Positions 38,128-46,366 are shown, counted from the stretch's first letter. The stretch is DNA of 64,000 bases from an uncultured Lachnospiraceae bacterium (GCA_947630025.1 CANRFZ010000001.1:62001-126000); one strand, 5' to 3'. Program-made: numbers and translations. Notes: generated by a model not told the origin, from the letters alone.

Positions 38128-39966
38128 TTAGTCCTGACCGCCGTCGGAATCGATATCTTCCAGATCCAGCAGATCCTCAGCCAGCCGCTTTGCCGCCTTT
38201 TTCTTCCGGCGGAGCACCACCAGCACCACGACCGCCGCCGCGACCAGGACGATCACGCCGATGACGATGCCGGCTATCAGCCCTTTATGGGAGCCCTCCG
38301 CCGTCTCCTCCGCCATCATGCCGTCATCCGGCATCATGCCGCCCATCATCGGATCTTCAAAAAACTCCTCCGTCACATACAGGGTGATGGGCTGCTCCTC
38401 CACCGTCACGTTGCCGGCGTCGTCCTCATAGGAGATCTCCATCAGAACCGTTCCGTCGTCCATGGTGGCCGCTATGCCCGTCAGCATGACGTCCACGCTG
38501 CCGGTGGCGCCGGACTGGAGATTGCCCACAAAGGCGGATGCCTCGTCGACGGAATCCGCATGGAACTTCACCTGCACGTTGTAGAGCGTCGTCTTGCCGG
38601 TATTGTAAATGCTGAACATCACATTGGACTGCGCGCCCACGGTAATCTCGCCGGGCACGACCTCCGGTATGCTCGTGTCGAAACGGCTTTCCTGCAGGAC
38701 GGGGATCGATACGCTGGCCTTGTCCGTCAGGTCAAACATCGTGCCCGCGTCGTAGGTCATGTTGACGTCCAGCACATACGGCTTCTGCGCCAGATCCGCC
38801 TTGGCGGTCATCTCGATCACGATATCCGCCGACGTATCCGAGCCGATCCGCTCCATATAGACCGAGCTGGCGCCCGATGTAGGCAGGAACGCGGAGTAGA
38901 TGTTGGTCTTGTCGTCGCCCTCCTCCGCCGCCTGCATATCAAACAGTACGTTGGTCACAGGAATGTCTGTGGACGTATTTTTGACATGGATCGTCAGCGT
39001 GAACGTATCGCCCGCATATACCTCGGCGGGATCTGTCTCAAATCCCGTCACCACGATACGCGGCTTGGAGCCGCTGGCCTCCTGCCCGCTGCCGCCGATG
39101 GTGCCGCTGCCGGGCTGCCCCACCGTCTTTACATAGACCGTCAGCACCGCCGGCTCCTCGCAGCGGACGCCCGCCTTCGTGTAAGACACGTTGAATTGCA
39201 GCGGATAGTAGCCGGTCATCACATCATCTCTGGCCGTGAAGACGAACGTAAATTCCCTGCGGTTGGCAAAGGCTTCCTCCTCGGTCTGGCAGCCCGGGAT
39301 AAACGGCTCCGTCTGGACATAGCTGCTCCTGTCCGGCTCGAAAGGCCATTCCGTCACCACCGTCGAGATCTGCGGCTCCACGATCAGATCGCGCAGCTCC
39401 TCCGTTCCGAAATTCATGACCGGCAGCACGATGGACACCTGCTGCCCATAGCTGACTGTGGGCGTAGACCAGTTATCCGCCACCTTCAGAAACTCGCTGG
39501 TGGACAACGAAACCGTGGCCACCGCGGTGGACTCTAGGAGCGACTTCGTCTGCGCCACCTGCGCCCACATCTCCGTGACGGACATTTCGGTATTGGCCAT
39601 ATAATAAATCGCGCTGTCCAATACTTTCTGCAGATTTTCTTCCGTGGTCTCGTCCACCTGATAGCGGACTGTCAGGCTTTTCATATAGTAGACCAGATCC
39701 TCATAAGCCTTCGTCCTGTCGTCGTTGTCGATGATCCTGTCGGAAGTGCGGTTGATCGTATTTTCCTCATCCACGGAGTTTTCGCTGACGCTGCGATCCG
39801 TGGCCTGCACGCGGAGAACCGTCTTCTCTGCGATCCTGCCGGACGGAACTGTCCAGAGTGCCAGAATGCCGAGCGCCGTCCCTATAGCCAGTCTGCCGGC
39901 CAGCTTACAGGCCGCCCTGCCCGCCTTTCCATATCCGCTCCGTTCCATGCGATTATTTTTTTTCAT
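38128..39966 (-). CDS. Extracellular CARDB-like membrane-anchored protein
   Basis: A 612-residue protein. It has an N-terminal signal or anchor helix (about residues 22-42), a helical region (about 60-150), several Ig-like domains reminiscent of CARDB / S-layer COG1361 repeats (about 165-540), and a C-terminal helix (GIVIGVIVLVAAAVVVLVVL) followed by RRKKKAAKR and an acidic tail. The gene sits between the ATPase and the MacB permease, overlapping the ATPase by 14 bases. It probably forms an extracellular part of this transporter; B. subtilis ytr has no such gene to my knowledge. Confidence 0.75.
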   Translation of the reverse strand: MKKNNRMERSGYGKAGRAACKLAGRLAIGTALGILALWTVPSGRIAEKTVLRVQATDRSVSENSVDEENTINRTSDRIIDNDDRTKAYEDLVYYMKSLTVRYQVDETTEENLQKVLDSAIYYMANTEMSVTEMWAQVAQTKSLLESTAVATVSLSTSEFLKVADNWSTPTVSYGQQVSIVLPVMNFGTEELRDLIVEPQISTVVTEWPFEPDRSSYVQTEPFIPGCQTEEEAFANRREFTFVFTARDDVMTGYYPLQFNVSYTKAGVRCEEPAVLTVYVKTVGQPGSGTIGGSGQEASGSKPRIVVTGFETDPAEVYAGDTFTLTIHVKNTSTDIPVTNVLFDMQAAEEGDDKTNIYSAFLPTSGASSVYMERIGSDTSADIVIEMTAKADLAQKPYVLDVNMTYDAGTMFDLTDKASVSIPVLQESRFDTSIPEVVPGEITVGAQSNVMFSIYNTGKTTLYNVQVKFHADSVDEASAFVGNLQSGATGSVDVMLTGIAATMDDGTVLMEISYEDDAGNVTVEEQPITLYVTEEFFEDPMMGGMMPDDGMMAEETAEGSHKGLIAGIVIGVIVLVAAAVVVLVVLRRKKKAAKRLAEDLLDLEDIDSDGGQD

Positions 39967-40717
39967 CTTTCTCTCCGTCCTTTCCCGGCACTGCTATGAT
40001 ATCGTCCGAATCCTCTCTGCCTCGTTTGTCCTCGATCTCTATGATCCTGCCGTCCTTGATGCGCAGCACGATGTCCGCGAATCCCGCCAGATAATTGTCA
40101 TGCGTCACCATAACCAGCGTCTGCCGCTTCTCGCGCACGACCTTTTTCATCAGGTTCATCACTTCCACGGAAGTGTTGGAATCCAGATTGCCGGTGGGCT
40201 CGTCCGCAAAAATGATCTCCGGCTCCACCACCAGCGCCCTGGCCACGCCCACACGCTGCTGCTGCCCGCCGGACATCTGGTTGGGCTTGTGCTTCTTATA
40301 TTTGGTCAGGCCCACCAGCTCCAGCATCGCTTCCGCCCTCGCGTTCCGCTTCTTTTTGTCCATTCCCTGAAAAGTCAGCGGCAGCGCCACATTCTCCACC
40401 GCGTTCATCGTGCCCATCAGGTTAAAGGACTGAAAGATGAAGCCGATGTGCTCTCTGCGGAACGCGACAAGCTGGTTCTCCGTCTTCTTTTCCATGTGCT
40501 CTCCCGCGATCACGATCTCGCCCTTGGTGGGCTTCTCCAGCCCGGCCAGCATATTGAGCAGCGTGGATTTGCCCGAGCCGGAGGCGCCCACGATGGCGCA
40601 GAAATTGCCCCGTTCGATGGTAAAGCTGACGCCGTTGAGCGCGCGGACTCTCGTCTCGCCGATGCGGTATATTTTATACAGATTTTTTACGCTGATTACG
40701 GTGTCGTCATGTTCCAT
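39953..40717 (-). CDS. LolD/MacB-type ABC ATPase (YtrE-like)
   Basis: A 254-residue ATPase with Walker [12 protein letters not shown], signature MSGGQQQRVGVARAL, Walker [13 protein letters not shown] and H-loop MVTHD. The C-terminus is highly charged. ATG at 40717 is seven bases after GGAGG, so it is preferred over 40723. It overlaps the large permease before it and the CARDB-like gene after it, and probably energises the MacB permease at 36773. Confidence 0.92.
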   Translation of the reverse strand: MEHDDTVISVKNLYKIYRIGETRVRALNGVSFTIERGNFCAIVGASGSGKSTLLNMLAGLEKPTKGEIVIAGEHMEKKTENQLVAFRREHIGFIFQSFNLMGTMNAVENVALPLTFQGMDKKKRNARAEAMLELVGLTKYKKHKPNQMSGGQQQRVGVARALVVEPEIIFADEPTGNLDSNTSVEVMNLMKKVVREKRQTLVMVTHDNYLAGFADIVLRIKDGRIIEIEDKRGREDSDDIIAVPGKDGEKDEKK

Positions 40718-42858
40718 ACCCATTCCTCCGTTCCGGAAGCGCCTGCGCCTCCCGCCGTCTGCAGCGCGGCCCGATCCAGCGCCCTGTCCACCGCCTCCGG
40801 CACCTGTCCCTGCCCGAACAAATAATAGACGCTGTTACAGTCGCGGGCGTAGGGATAGGCGGAATCCCGTTTAAAGGTAATATATACACTGTAGTCTTCT
40901 TCCGTGCGGGCATAGGCAAAAGGCCACCGGGCCATCTCCAGCTCCGCAGGATAGACCGCGGCCAGAATCTCCCGGATCTGTCCCTCCTCGTCAAAATCCG
41001 CTCTGGCATTCGTCTTCTGCAGCACCTCTCCGCTCTCGTCGTCCGTCCATGTGTCATACCGTGTGACGCTGATATTTTCGATCTCCTCCGCGGGAAGCTG
41101 CAGCGGATAGTAAACGCCCAACGACTGCAGTAACTCCGTCGTATGCCGGAAGCTCTCATAGACGGGCAGCGTCTGGCAGTACTGCGAGAGATGGCGGATC
41201 TCCACCAGACCGCAGGGCTTCTCCCGCAGCATTGTGGAGAAGTCAAAAGCCTCCATGTCCTGACGGTACGCCTCCGCCACTGCCGCCGCATCCTCCGGCT
41301 GCAGGGCCATCACCGCCGCGCCGTTTCTATAGGTCATCGTCTTGACGCTGTCTGCGTGGAAGCTGTCCGCCATAATCTGATAGACGCAAGTCTTGTATGC
41401 CGGCGTGCCGACAATACGGTTCAGCAGCTCCTCGTTGGCCGGGTTCTCCAGATCCACCCAGAAACGTCTCTGCACCTGCCGTCCGGATTTCAGGCGGTAC
41501 AGAACCCGCGCCTCCTGCGGAAAAGCCATATCCTCGTACCGGTCCTTCTGCGCTTTCTGCGCCAGCTTGACCACCGCCTCCGCATCCGTAAGAAACATAT
41601 GATCCCTGCCGTTTTCCGCCGTCGAGAGCGGATGGCCTTCTTCATCCCAAAGCAGCTCGGAATAGCCCAGATTGACGGCATAACTCTCCACCCGGTCAGG
41701 CTCCGGCACATACTTATCATACCCTGTCAGGTCATAGCGGAAGACCACATAGACTGCGAGGATCAGCGCCAGCGCCGCGCCGTCCGACCACAGATGTCCG
41801 GCCAGACGCCTGATGTCAAATTCGTACAGAACCTCCATCGCACCGCAGATCAGAACGCCGCCCGCCAGCGCCCCGGCCAGCATCAGAAGCGCGCTGCCGC
41901 CGGACGCGCCGTATACGAACACGCCGATCTGCAGGGCGCCGGGCACGGCTGTAAAAATCTTCACCGCCGGCTTCATCCAGCCGAAGGCCAGCGCCTTCTG
42001 CGCCGCCTCGGGAGGCCGCTTACAGTATGCCAGCCAAGAGAGCGCCAACAGTACTATTGCAAGTATAATCCATTTGCCGTAATAAGGCAATATGCCAATG
42101 AGCATGGCGCGCGACGCCGACCGGAAGCCGGAGTAGGGACGCACCGGCGCAGCGCTCAGATAGTCGTACAATACCGACAGCTTCGGGCCGCCATGCTGCC
42201 AGTAGTCCGTAGCGGTATGGTAAAACGCCGTCCTAAGCGCCTGCAGCAGCCCGTACAGCCACCACTCACAACCCAGCAGATATGCCGTAAGCCCCAGCGC
42301 GACAAAACGGTTGCCGGTCAGCATAACCGCCAGCACCGTCGTATGGTACGCCGTCAGATAGAGCAGCAGATTCCGCACGAATCCGGCGGCGATGTAGACA
42401 AGCGACTGTCTGGTCATCGCATCCCACGGCAGCGCTATGGCAGAGCCGATCAGGATGCCGAGCACCGCCGGCAGCACGTAGATGGCGATACCGTTGCCGT
42501 AGATCACCAGAAACCGACGCTTCTTGTCCACCGGCACACTGTAGTACAGATCCACCTTCCGCCTGTCGTTGAGATAGCCGAAGCCCTGCGCGCCTGCCGC
42601 CACCGCCAGAAACAGCACCACCATGATAAAGTGACGGCCAAACCCCAGCGCTTTCACCGCGGCGCTGCACAGGTCAAACCGATAGAGCTCATATGTTTTA
42701 TAACGGCCCTCCGCATACGCCCCGCTGACGCGGCTCAGGTACACGGTCAGCACGCCCGCATAGGCGGCGAGCTGGACGACGAGCGAGACCACCCACACCC
42801 AGATCCGTCTCTTGTGGTTCTCGATGCAGTTACCCCAGAAGGAGCTTTTTGATGTCAT
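40696..42858 (-). CDS. Large ABC-2-type permease (YtrC/YtrD-like)
   Basis: A 720-residue membrane protein. After an N-terminal cytoplasmic segment (SSFWGNCIENHKRRIWVW) come about ten helices to residue 385, including DLYYSVPVDKKRR (a typical loop of these permeases). The remaining half, about 330 residues, is probably extracellular or soluble and matches no motif I know; the group resembles proteins annotated as DUF6449. The ATG at 42858 lies inside the upstream ATPase gene, nine bases after GGAGG. It partners that ATPase. Confidence 0.82.
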   Translation of the reverse strand: MTSKSSFWGNCIENHKRRIWVWVVSLVVQLAAYAGVLTVYLSRVSGAYAEGRYKTYELYRFDLCSAAVKALGFGRHFIMVVLFLAVAAGAQGFGYLNDRRKVDLYYSVPVDKKRRFLVIYGNGIAIYVLPAVLGILIGSAIALPWDAMTRQSLVYIAAGFVRNLLLYLTAYHTTVLAVMLTGNRFVALGLTAYLLGCEWWLYGLLQALRTAFYHTATDYWQHGGPKLSVLYDYLSAAPVRPYSGFRSASRAMLIGILPYYGKWIILAIVLLALSWLAYCKRPPEAAQKALAFGWMKPAVKIFTAVPGALQIGVFVYGASGGSALLMLAGALAGGVLICGAMEVLYEFDIRRLAGHLWSDGAALALILAVYVVFRYDLTGYDKYVPEPDRVESYAVNLGYSELLWDEEGHPLSTAENGRDHMFLTDAEAVVKLAQKAQKDRYEDMAFPQEARVLYRLKSGRQVQRRFWVDLENPANEELLNRIVGTPAYKTCVYQIMADSFHADSVKTMTYRNGAAVMALQPEDAAAVAEAYRQDMEAFDFSTMLREKPCGLVEIRHLSQYCQTLPVYESFRHTTELLQSLGVYYPLQLPAEEIENISVTRYDTWTDDESGEVLQKTNARADFDEEGQIREILAAVYPAELEMARWPFAYARTEEDYSVYITFKRDSAYPYARDCNSVYYLFGQGQVPEAVDRALDRAALQTAGGAGASGTEEWVWNMTTP

Positions 42859-43735
42859 AGCCCACCACCTCCGTTTCGCTGATAAAGATTTCCTCCAGTG
42901 ACAGGGGAAGCACCTCATAGAATACCGGGTGCGCCGCCGCAAGCCGCCTCTCCGTCTCCTCTCTGGTGTCTCTGACGGTGTAGGTGCAGAGCGATCCCCG
43001 CTGCTCCTTCTTGAGCACTTCCATGCCGGCAAAAGCCCTCCGCTCGTCCTCCGGCGTGCGGAACACGCACTGCACCTTCTGGATATGGCACTTCATGTCT
43101 TCCAGATCTTTGGAGAGCAGCACGCCGCCCCTGTGAAGCAGGCCCACATGGTCGCATATGTCCTCCAGTTCGCGGAGATTGTGGGAGGCTGCCACGGGCG
43201 TCAGTCCGCGCTCCGCCATCTCCTTGGCAAAAATGCTTTTCACGCCCTGCCGCATCACGGGGTCCAGTCCGTCCAGCGTCTCGTCGCACAACAGATATTT
43301 CGTCCGGGCGCAGATGCCCAGCAGAAACGCGAGCTGCTTTTTCATCCCCTTAGAGTATGTGTTGATCTTGCGCGTTTTGTCCAAGTCAAAACTTTCCAGA
43401 TATTTATAAAATCCCTTCCGGTCAAATCCCTCGTAAATACCGCTGTAATATTTTTCCATCGTGACCGCGTTGGCGTTGGCGAAGAAATACGGCTCGTCCG
43501 CGATAAAAAAGAGCCGCTTCTTGGCCTCCACATTGTCATAGGACGGCATACCGTCTACCGCCACGGCGCCGCTGTCCGGCTTTAGAACTCCTGCGATCAG
43601 CCTGAGCGCCGTGCTCTTGCCGGCGCCGTTGGTGCCGATCAGCCCGAACACCGTGTTTTCCTTTATCGTTACATTTACATGATCCACCGCCCTGATTCCG
43701 TCAAAGGCTTTGGTCAGCTCGTGTACCTCTATCAT
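42830..43735 (-). CDS. ABC transporter ATPase (YtrB-like)
   Basis: A 301-residue ATPase with Walker A GTNGAGKSTALR, a signature region that reads YSKGMKKQL, Walker B YLLCDETLDGLD and the switch histidine in AASHNLREL. Walker B carries DETLDGLD rather than DEPTNGLD, as is common in YtrB-like proteins regulated by GntR repressors. GAGGAG precedes the ATG. It follows the GntR gene by 17 bases and overlaps the permease by 29. Confidence 0.9.
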   Translation of the reverse strand: MIEVHELTKAFDGIRAVDHVNVTIKENTVFGLIGTNGAGKSTALRLIAGVLKPDSGAVAVDGMPSYDNVEAKKRLFFIADEPYFFANANAVTMEKYYSGIYEGFDRKGFYKYLESFDLDKTRKINTYSKGMKKQLAFLLGICARTKYLLCDETLDGLDPVMRQGVKSIFAKEMAERGLTPVAASHNLRELEDICDHVGLLHRGGVLLSKDLEDMKCHIQKVQCVFRTPEDERRAFAGMEVLKKEQRGSLCTYTVRDTREETERRLAAAHPVFYEVLPLSLEEIFISETEVVGYDIKKLLLG

Positions 43736-43752
43736 GACTTGCTCCTCTCTGC

Positions 43753-44106
43753 CTAGAGAGCCTCGATCTTTTGGATGAGTTCCGCTTTAGGCATACCGAT
43801 ATCCAGCGCCTCCCGAACCAGCGCAAGGATACGGTCCGTATATTCCGCCCTGCGGCGTTCCGCCAGCCCGTTGTCCCCGGAGACAAAGTTGCCCCTGCCT
43901 TTGACGGTGTAGATAAATCCCCGCCGCTCCAGTTCCGTATAGGCTTTCTGTATCGTGTTGGGGTTGATGGACAGTTCCACTGCAAGGCTGCGCACGGACG
44001 GCATCTGCTCGTCGGCGCGCAGGACATTTTTCAGGATTAACGTTTCAAACCGCTCGACGATCTGTTCATAGATCGGCCGGGCGTCCTTATAATCGATCAG
44101 TATCAT
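43753..44106 (-). CDS. GntR-family repressor, YtrA subfamily
   Basis: A 117-residue regulator with an N-terminal winged helix-turn-helix (PIYEQIVERFETLILKNVLR, MPSVRSLAVELSINPNTIQK, RGNFVSG) and the short C-terminal dimerisation helix pair of the YtrA group. It heads the transporter operon and an YtrA-like operator lies about 210 bases upstream, so it probably represses its own operon. The open frame extends to 44397, but the ATG at 44106 is right after a ribosome site that contains ten G in a row. Confidence 0.93.
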   Translation of the reverse strand: MILIDYKDARPIYEQIVERFETLILKNVLRADEQMPSVRSLAVELSINPNTIQKAYTELERRGFIYTVKGRGNFVSGDNGLAERRRAEYTDRILALVREALDIGMPKAELIQKIEAL

Positions 44107-44115
44107 CCTACATCT

Positions 44116-44125
44116 CCCCCCCCCC
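44116..44125 (-). other. G10 tract in the GntR ribosome-binding site
   Basis: Ten consecutive G on the minus strand lie about 10-19 bases before the GntR ATG and form part of its Shine-Dalgarno region. Replication slippage here would change translation of the repressor. Confidence 0.8.
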
Positions 44126-44170
44126 TTTCGTCCTTTGCGGCACGCGATGTATGCCGGTTTTGTGCTGCTT

Positions 44171-44273
44171 ATTTGCCTCTGCCGGATTTCATCAGGTACA
44201 GGCAGATAGGGCAGACTATTTTGATAGTTGTTGTATTTACCTGTACCGAATTTCGTCAAATATCGGCAGGCAG
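44171..44273. repeat. Pair of degenerate 35-base direct repeats
   Basis: Copies starting at 44171 and 44235 match at about 26 of 35 positions (shared ATTT-CCT-T-CCG-ATTTC-TCA pattern), 64 bases apart, in the leader of the GntR gene. Confidence 0.55.
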
Positions 44274-44318
44274 AGCATACCGTCTTGTTGCCTGATGGGT
44301 ATGCTATATGTAAATTAT

Positions 44319-44341
44319 GTGTACTATTATTGGTAGTACAC
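44319..44341. promoter_or_regulatory. YtrA-type operator
   Basis: A perfect inverted repeat, GTGTACTA (44319-44326) and TAGTACAC (44334-44341), spaced by seven bases. Read as GTGTA-N13-TACAC with a final T, it agrees with the B. subtilis YtrA operator AGTGTA-N13-TACACT at 11 of 12 positions, as I recall that consensus. Confidence 0.8.
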
Positions 44342-44411
44342 TCAGTATATAAAAGATTGCGGGAAATGTCAAGACAACACATCGCCCGCAATCGCAATTC
44401 ACATCCGTTTT

Positions 44412-44855
44412 CTAGCCGCGCTCTGTCAGCCGCCCGATCAGCTCATAGAGCGTTTCATACAGTCCCGCCGCCCGCGCCTTGTCCAGCGCGACACAGGAAC
44501 CGAGCCGCCCCGGAATTTCCACGGCGGCGTCCCGCAGCGCCTCTCCCGCCGCCGTGACGGTGACGATCAGATCCCTCTCGTCCTCGGCGGAGCGCCGCCT
44601 TGCCACATAGCCCTTTTCCTCCAGCCGCTTCAGAAGCGGTGTCAGCGTGCCGGAGTCCAGATACAGGTATTCCCCCAGCTCCTTAACCCCCAGCTCCCCA
44701 TGCTCCCACATCGCCATCATCGTGATGTACTGCGTGTAGGTCAGATCCAGTTCGTCCAGATACGGCTTGTATGCCCGGACGATCTCCTTAGCGCAGACAT
44801 ATAGCGGAAAACAGAGCTGGTTCTTCAGTTTGAGCGCCTCATATCGATCTGCCAT
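44412..44855 (-). CDS. OhrR-like MarR-family peroxide sensor
   Basis: A 147-residue winged-helix repressor. The N-terminal KLKNQLCFPLYVCAKE matches the OhrR redox-cysteine helix, followed by LDLTYTQYITMMAMWEH, YLDSGTLTPLLKRLEEKG (recognition helix) and RSAEDERDLIVTVT (wing). The conserved cysteine makes an organic-peroxide sensor likely; a second cysteine (YVC) lies seven residues later. It follows gpx and the TSCPD gene in the same direction, consistent with control of that operon. ATG at 44855 is chosen; 44867 is in frame. Confidence 0.88.
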   Translation of the reverse strand: MADRYEALKLKNQLCFPLYVCAKEIVRAYKPYLDELDLTYTQYITMMAMWEHGELGVKELGEYLYLDSGTLTPLLKRLEEKGYVARRRSAEDERDLIVTVTAAGEALRDAAVEIPGRLGSCVALDKARAAGLYETLYELIGRLTERG

Positions 44856-44930
44856 ATCATTCCCCATTCCGGAACGCCTGCGGGCCCAAAGTTCCCGCCG
44901 CCGTTCCCATCCTGCCGTCCTGCCTTTGCA

Positions 44931-45194
44931 CTATGCGTTCTGCTCCGCCTCGTAAGCCTCGCGCACCGCCTTGGTGAGCTGGTCGGCACAGGAAGTCTGC
45001 CGCTGCCCGCACAGGACGCCGGACAGCTTCCCTTCGATCTGCTCTACCGTCAGCCCTTCCACCAGAATCGGGATCGCCTTGAGATTGCCGTTGCAGCCTC
45101 CCATAAAGCTCACGTTATGTACTACGTCGCCGTCCAGATCCAGACTGATGATCTGGGAACAGGTATTATGTGTCTTATAGTCATAATGAAACAT
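44931..45194 (-). CDS. TSCPD-domain protein, TIGR03905 type
   Basis: An 87-residue protein with the TSCPD fold: THNTCSQIISLDLDGDVVHN, FMGGCNGNLKAIP and CGQRQTSCADQL, giving four conserved cysteines that could bind metal. TSCPD domains also occur at the C-terminus of B12-dependent ribonucleotide reductase, but the small stand-alone form has no known function. The ATG overlaps the gpx stop by one base (TAATG), so it is translated with gpx. Confidence 0.85.
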   Translation of the reverse strand: MFHYDYKTHNTCSQIISLDLDGDVVHNVSFMGGCNGNLKAIPILVEGLTVEQIEGKLSGVLCGQRQTSCADQLTKAVREAYEAEQNA

Positions 45195-45736
45195 TACAGT
45201 ACCTCCTCTACCTTTTCTTTCAGCACATCCATCGACTCCGTAGGCTCGAAACGCGCCGCGATCCGGCCCTCTCTGTCGATCAGGAATTTGGTGAAATTCC
45301 ACTTGATGCTGCCGTTGTTTTTGTAGTCCTTGTCCATCTTCTTGACAACAGGCGTCAGAATCAACGCCATCGGGCTCTTGCCGAAGCCGCCGAACGTGGT
45401 GTTCTCTGTCAGATACTTGTATAGCGAAATGGCGTTCTCGCCGTTTACGTCGATCTTGGAAAACTGCGGGAACGTGATGCCGAACCGCCCGGTGCAGAAC
45501 GAGTGGATCTCCTCGTCGCTGCCCGGCGCCTGCTCCTTGAACTGGTTGCACGGAAAATCCAGAATCTCCAGCCCGTCCTTCTGATGCTGCTCGTACAGTT
45601 TCTGCAGCTCGTCATACTGCGGCGTAAATCCGCATCCCGTCGCGGTATTGACAATCAGCAGCACCTTCCCCTTATAATCTGACAGGGAAACTTCCCCGCC
45701 GTCCCGTGTTTTGACTGTAAAATCATAAATGTCCAC
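45194..45736 (-). CDS. gpx: Glutathione peroxidase-family thiol peroxidase
   Basis: A 180-residue cytoplasmic peroxidase that reduces lipid or organic hydroperoxides, probably with thioredoxin as electron donor because Clostridia lack glutathione. The catalytic cysteine sits in NTATGCGFTPQ, with LDFPCNQF and the WNFTKFL motif providing the rest of the active site. The GTG start at 45736 has AAAGGAGG seven bases upstream and gives VDIYDFTV, the usual opening. It leads the gpx-TSCPD-OhrR operon. Confidence 0.93.
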   Translation of the reverse strand: MDIYDFTVKTRDGGEVSLSDYKGKVLLIVNTATGCGFTPQYDELQKLYEQHQKDGLEILDFPCNQFKEQAPGSDEEIHSFCTGRFGITFPQFSKIDVNGENAISLYKYLTENTTFGGFGKSPMALILTPVVKKMDKDYKNNGSIKWNFTKFLIDREGRIAARFEPTESMDVLKEKVEEVL

Positions 45737-45772
45737 CTCATGTCCTCCTTTGAATCCGGTAAATTTATTTTT

Positions 45773-45789
45773 CGCAATTTGATTGTGCG
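45773..45789. promoter_or_regulatory. Candidate operator in the gpx leader
   Basis: An imperfect dyad, CGCA-N9-TGCG with AATTTGATT inside, starts about five bases past the predicted transcription start. Its place and AATT core fit an OhrR/MarR repressor site; identity is inferred. Confidence 0.4.
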
Positions 45790-45800
45790 CTACCGATTTA

Positions 45801-45829
45801 AATATATAGCATAGGCAGCACATTGTCAA
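45801..45829 (-). promoter_or_regulatory. Consensus promoter of the gpx operon
   Basis: Perfect TTGACA (45824-45829) and TATATT (45801-45806) spaced by 17 bases on the minus strand. Such a strong core promoter fits a repressed stress operon. Confidence 0.75.
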
Positions 45830-45868
45830 GGGGCTGCAGGTAAAATCCACCCTAAGTTTCCTGACACT

Positions 45869-46156
45869 TTATAGGTGAAACTCCTCGATACGCCGCGCCT
45901 TGGCCGCTGCCTTATGCCAGCTGCTCAGCGTAGACAGGTCTGTTTCCGCCCTGATCCGCTCCTCCATCTGTGCCGGTATCTCGCCCAGCTCCCCCAGCAG
46001 TTCCAGAATATCCTCTACCTTGCTTTCCAGCCGCCCGTCCATAATCAGATCTTCTATCGCCTTGCACATCCTGAATTTCTCCTTCCCATCTTCCACCGTT
46101 CTGTACTGCTCCGCGTCGTCCAGATAGTCGTACTGGTATGCGTCTTTTGTTCCCAT
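45869..46156 (-). pseudogene. Internally deleted Rpn-family nuclease remnant
   Basis: A 95-residue frame. The first 16 residues (MGTKDAYQYDYLDDAE) resemble the start of Rpn/PD-(D/E)XK transposase-like proteins. The rest (FRMCKAIEDLIMDGRLE, ETDLSTLSSWHKAAAKAR) resembles their C-terminal end. The roughly 200 residues of nuclease domain between are missing, yet the frame stays open. It has a good promoter, so a short protein may still be made. An unrelated small helical protein is the alternative. Confidence 0.5.
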
Positions 46157-46270
46157 ACGTTTCCTCCCTTACTATCATTTGACTGTCATATAAGGGATTC
46201 TTCGCGAAAAGACGTTTCCTGCAGATATGCGGTCAGAACAGTAGATGCCCCTGATATGCCTGTTGGATTT

Positions 46271-46299
46271 ATCGTAGCATGACGGATGCCGTATTGCAA
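46271..46299 (-). promoter_or_regulatory. Promoter of the Rpn remnant
   Basis: TTGCAA (46294-46299) and TACGAT (46271-46276) are 17 bases apart with TGC before the -10. The layout matches that upstream of the gene at 26150. Confidence 0.5.
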
Positions 46300-46366
46300 T
46301 AGCTTTTTTGAGATTTTATAAACGGGATTTCGTTAATCGCATCGGGAGGATCAGTACATCATCCTG

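Larger units (their letters stand above)
44107..44411. other. Control region of the ytr-like operon
   Basis: 305 bases with no gene. It holds a G10 tract in the ribosome site, two degenerate repeats (44171-44207, 44235-44273) and the YtrA-like operator. Short AT-rich sequences on the minus strand could be a promoter near the operator, but none is clear. Confidence 0.6.

Noticed and set aside
45194-45850. Longer gpx start at 45850
   Set aside because: The upstream codons cover the gpx promoter and give a cysteine-rich start unlike the family. The GTG at 45736 has an ideal ribosome site.
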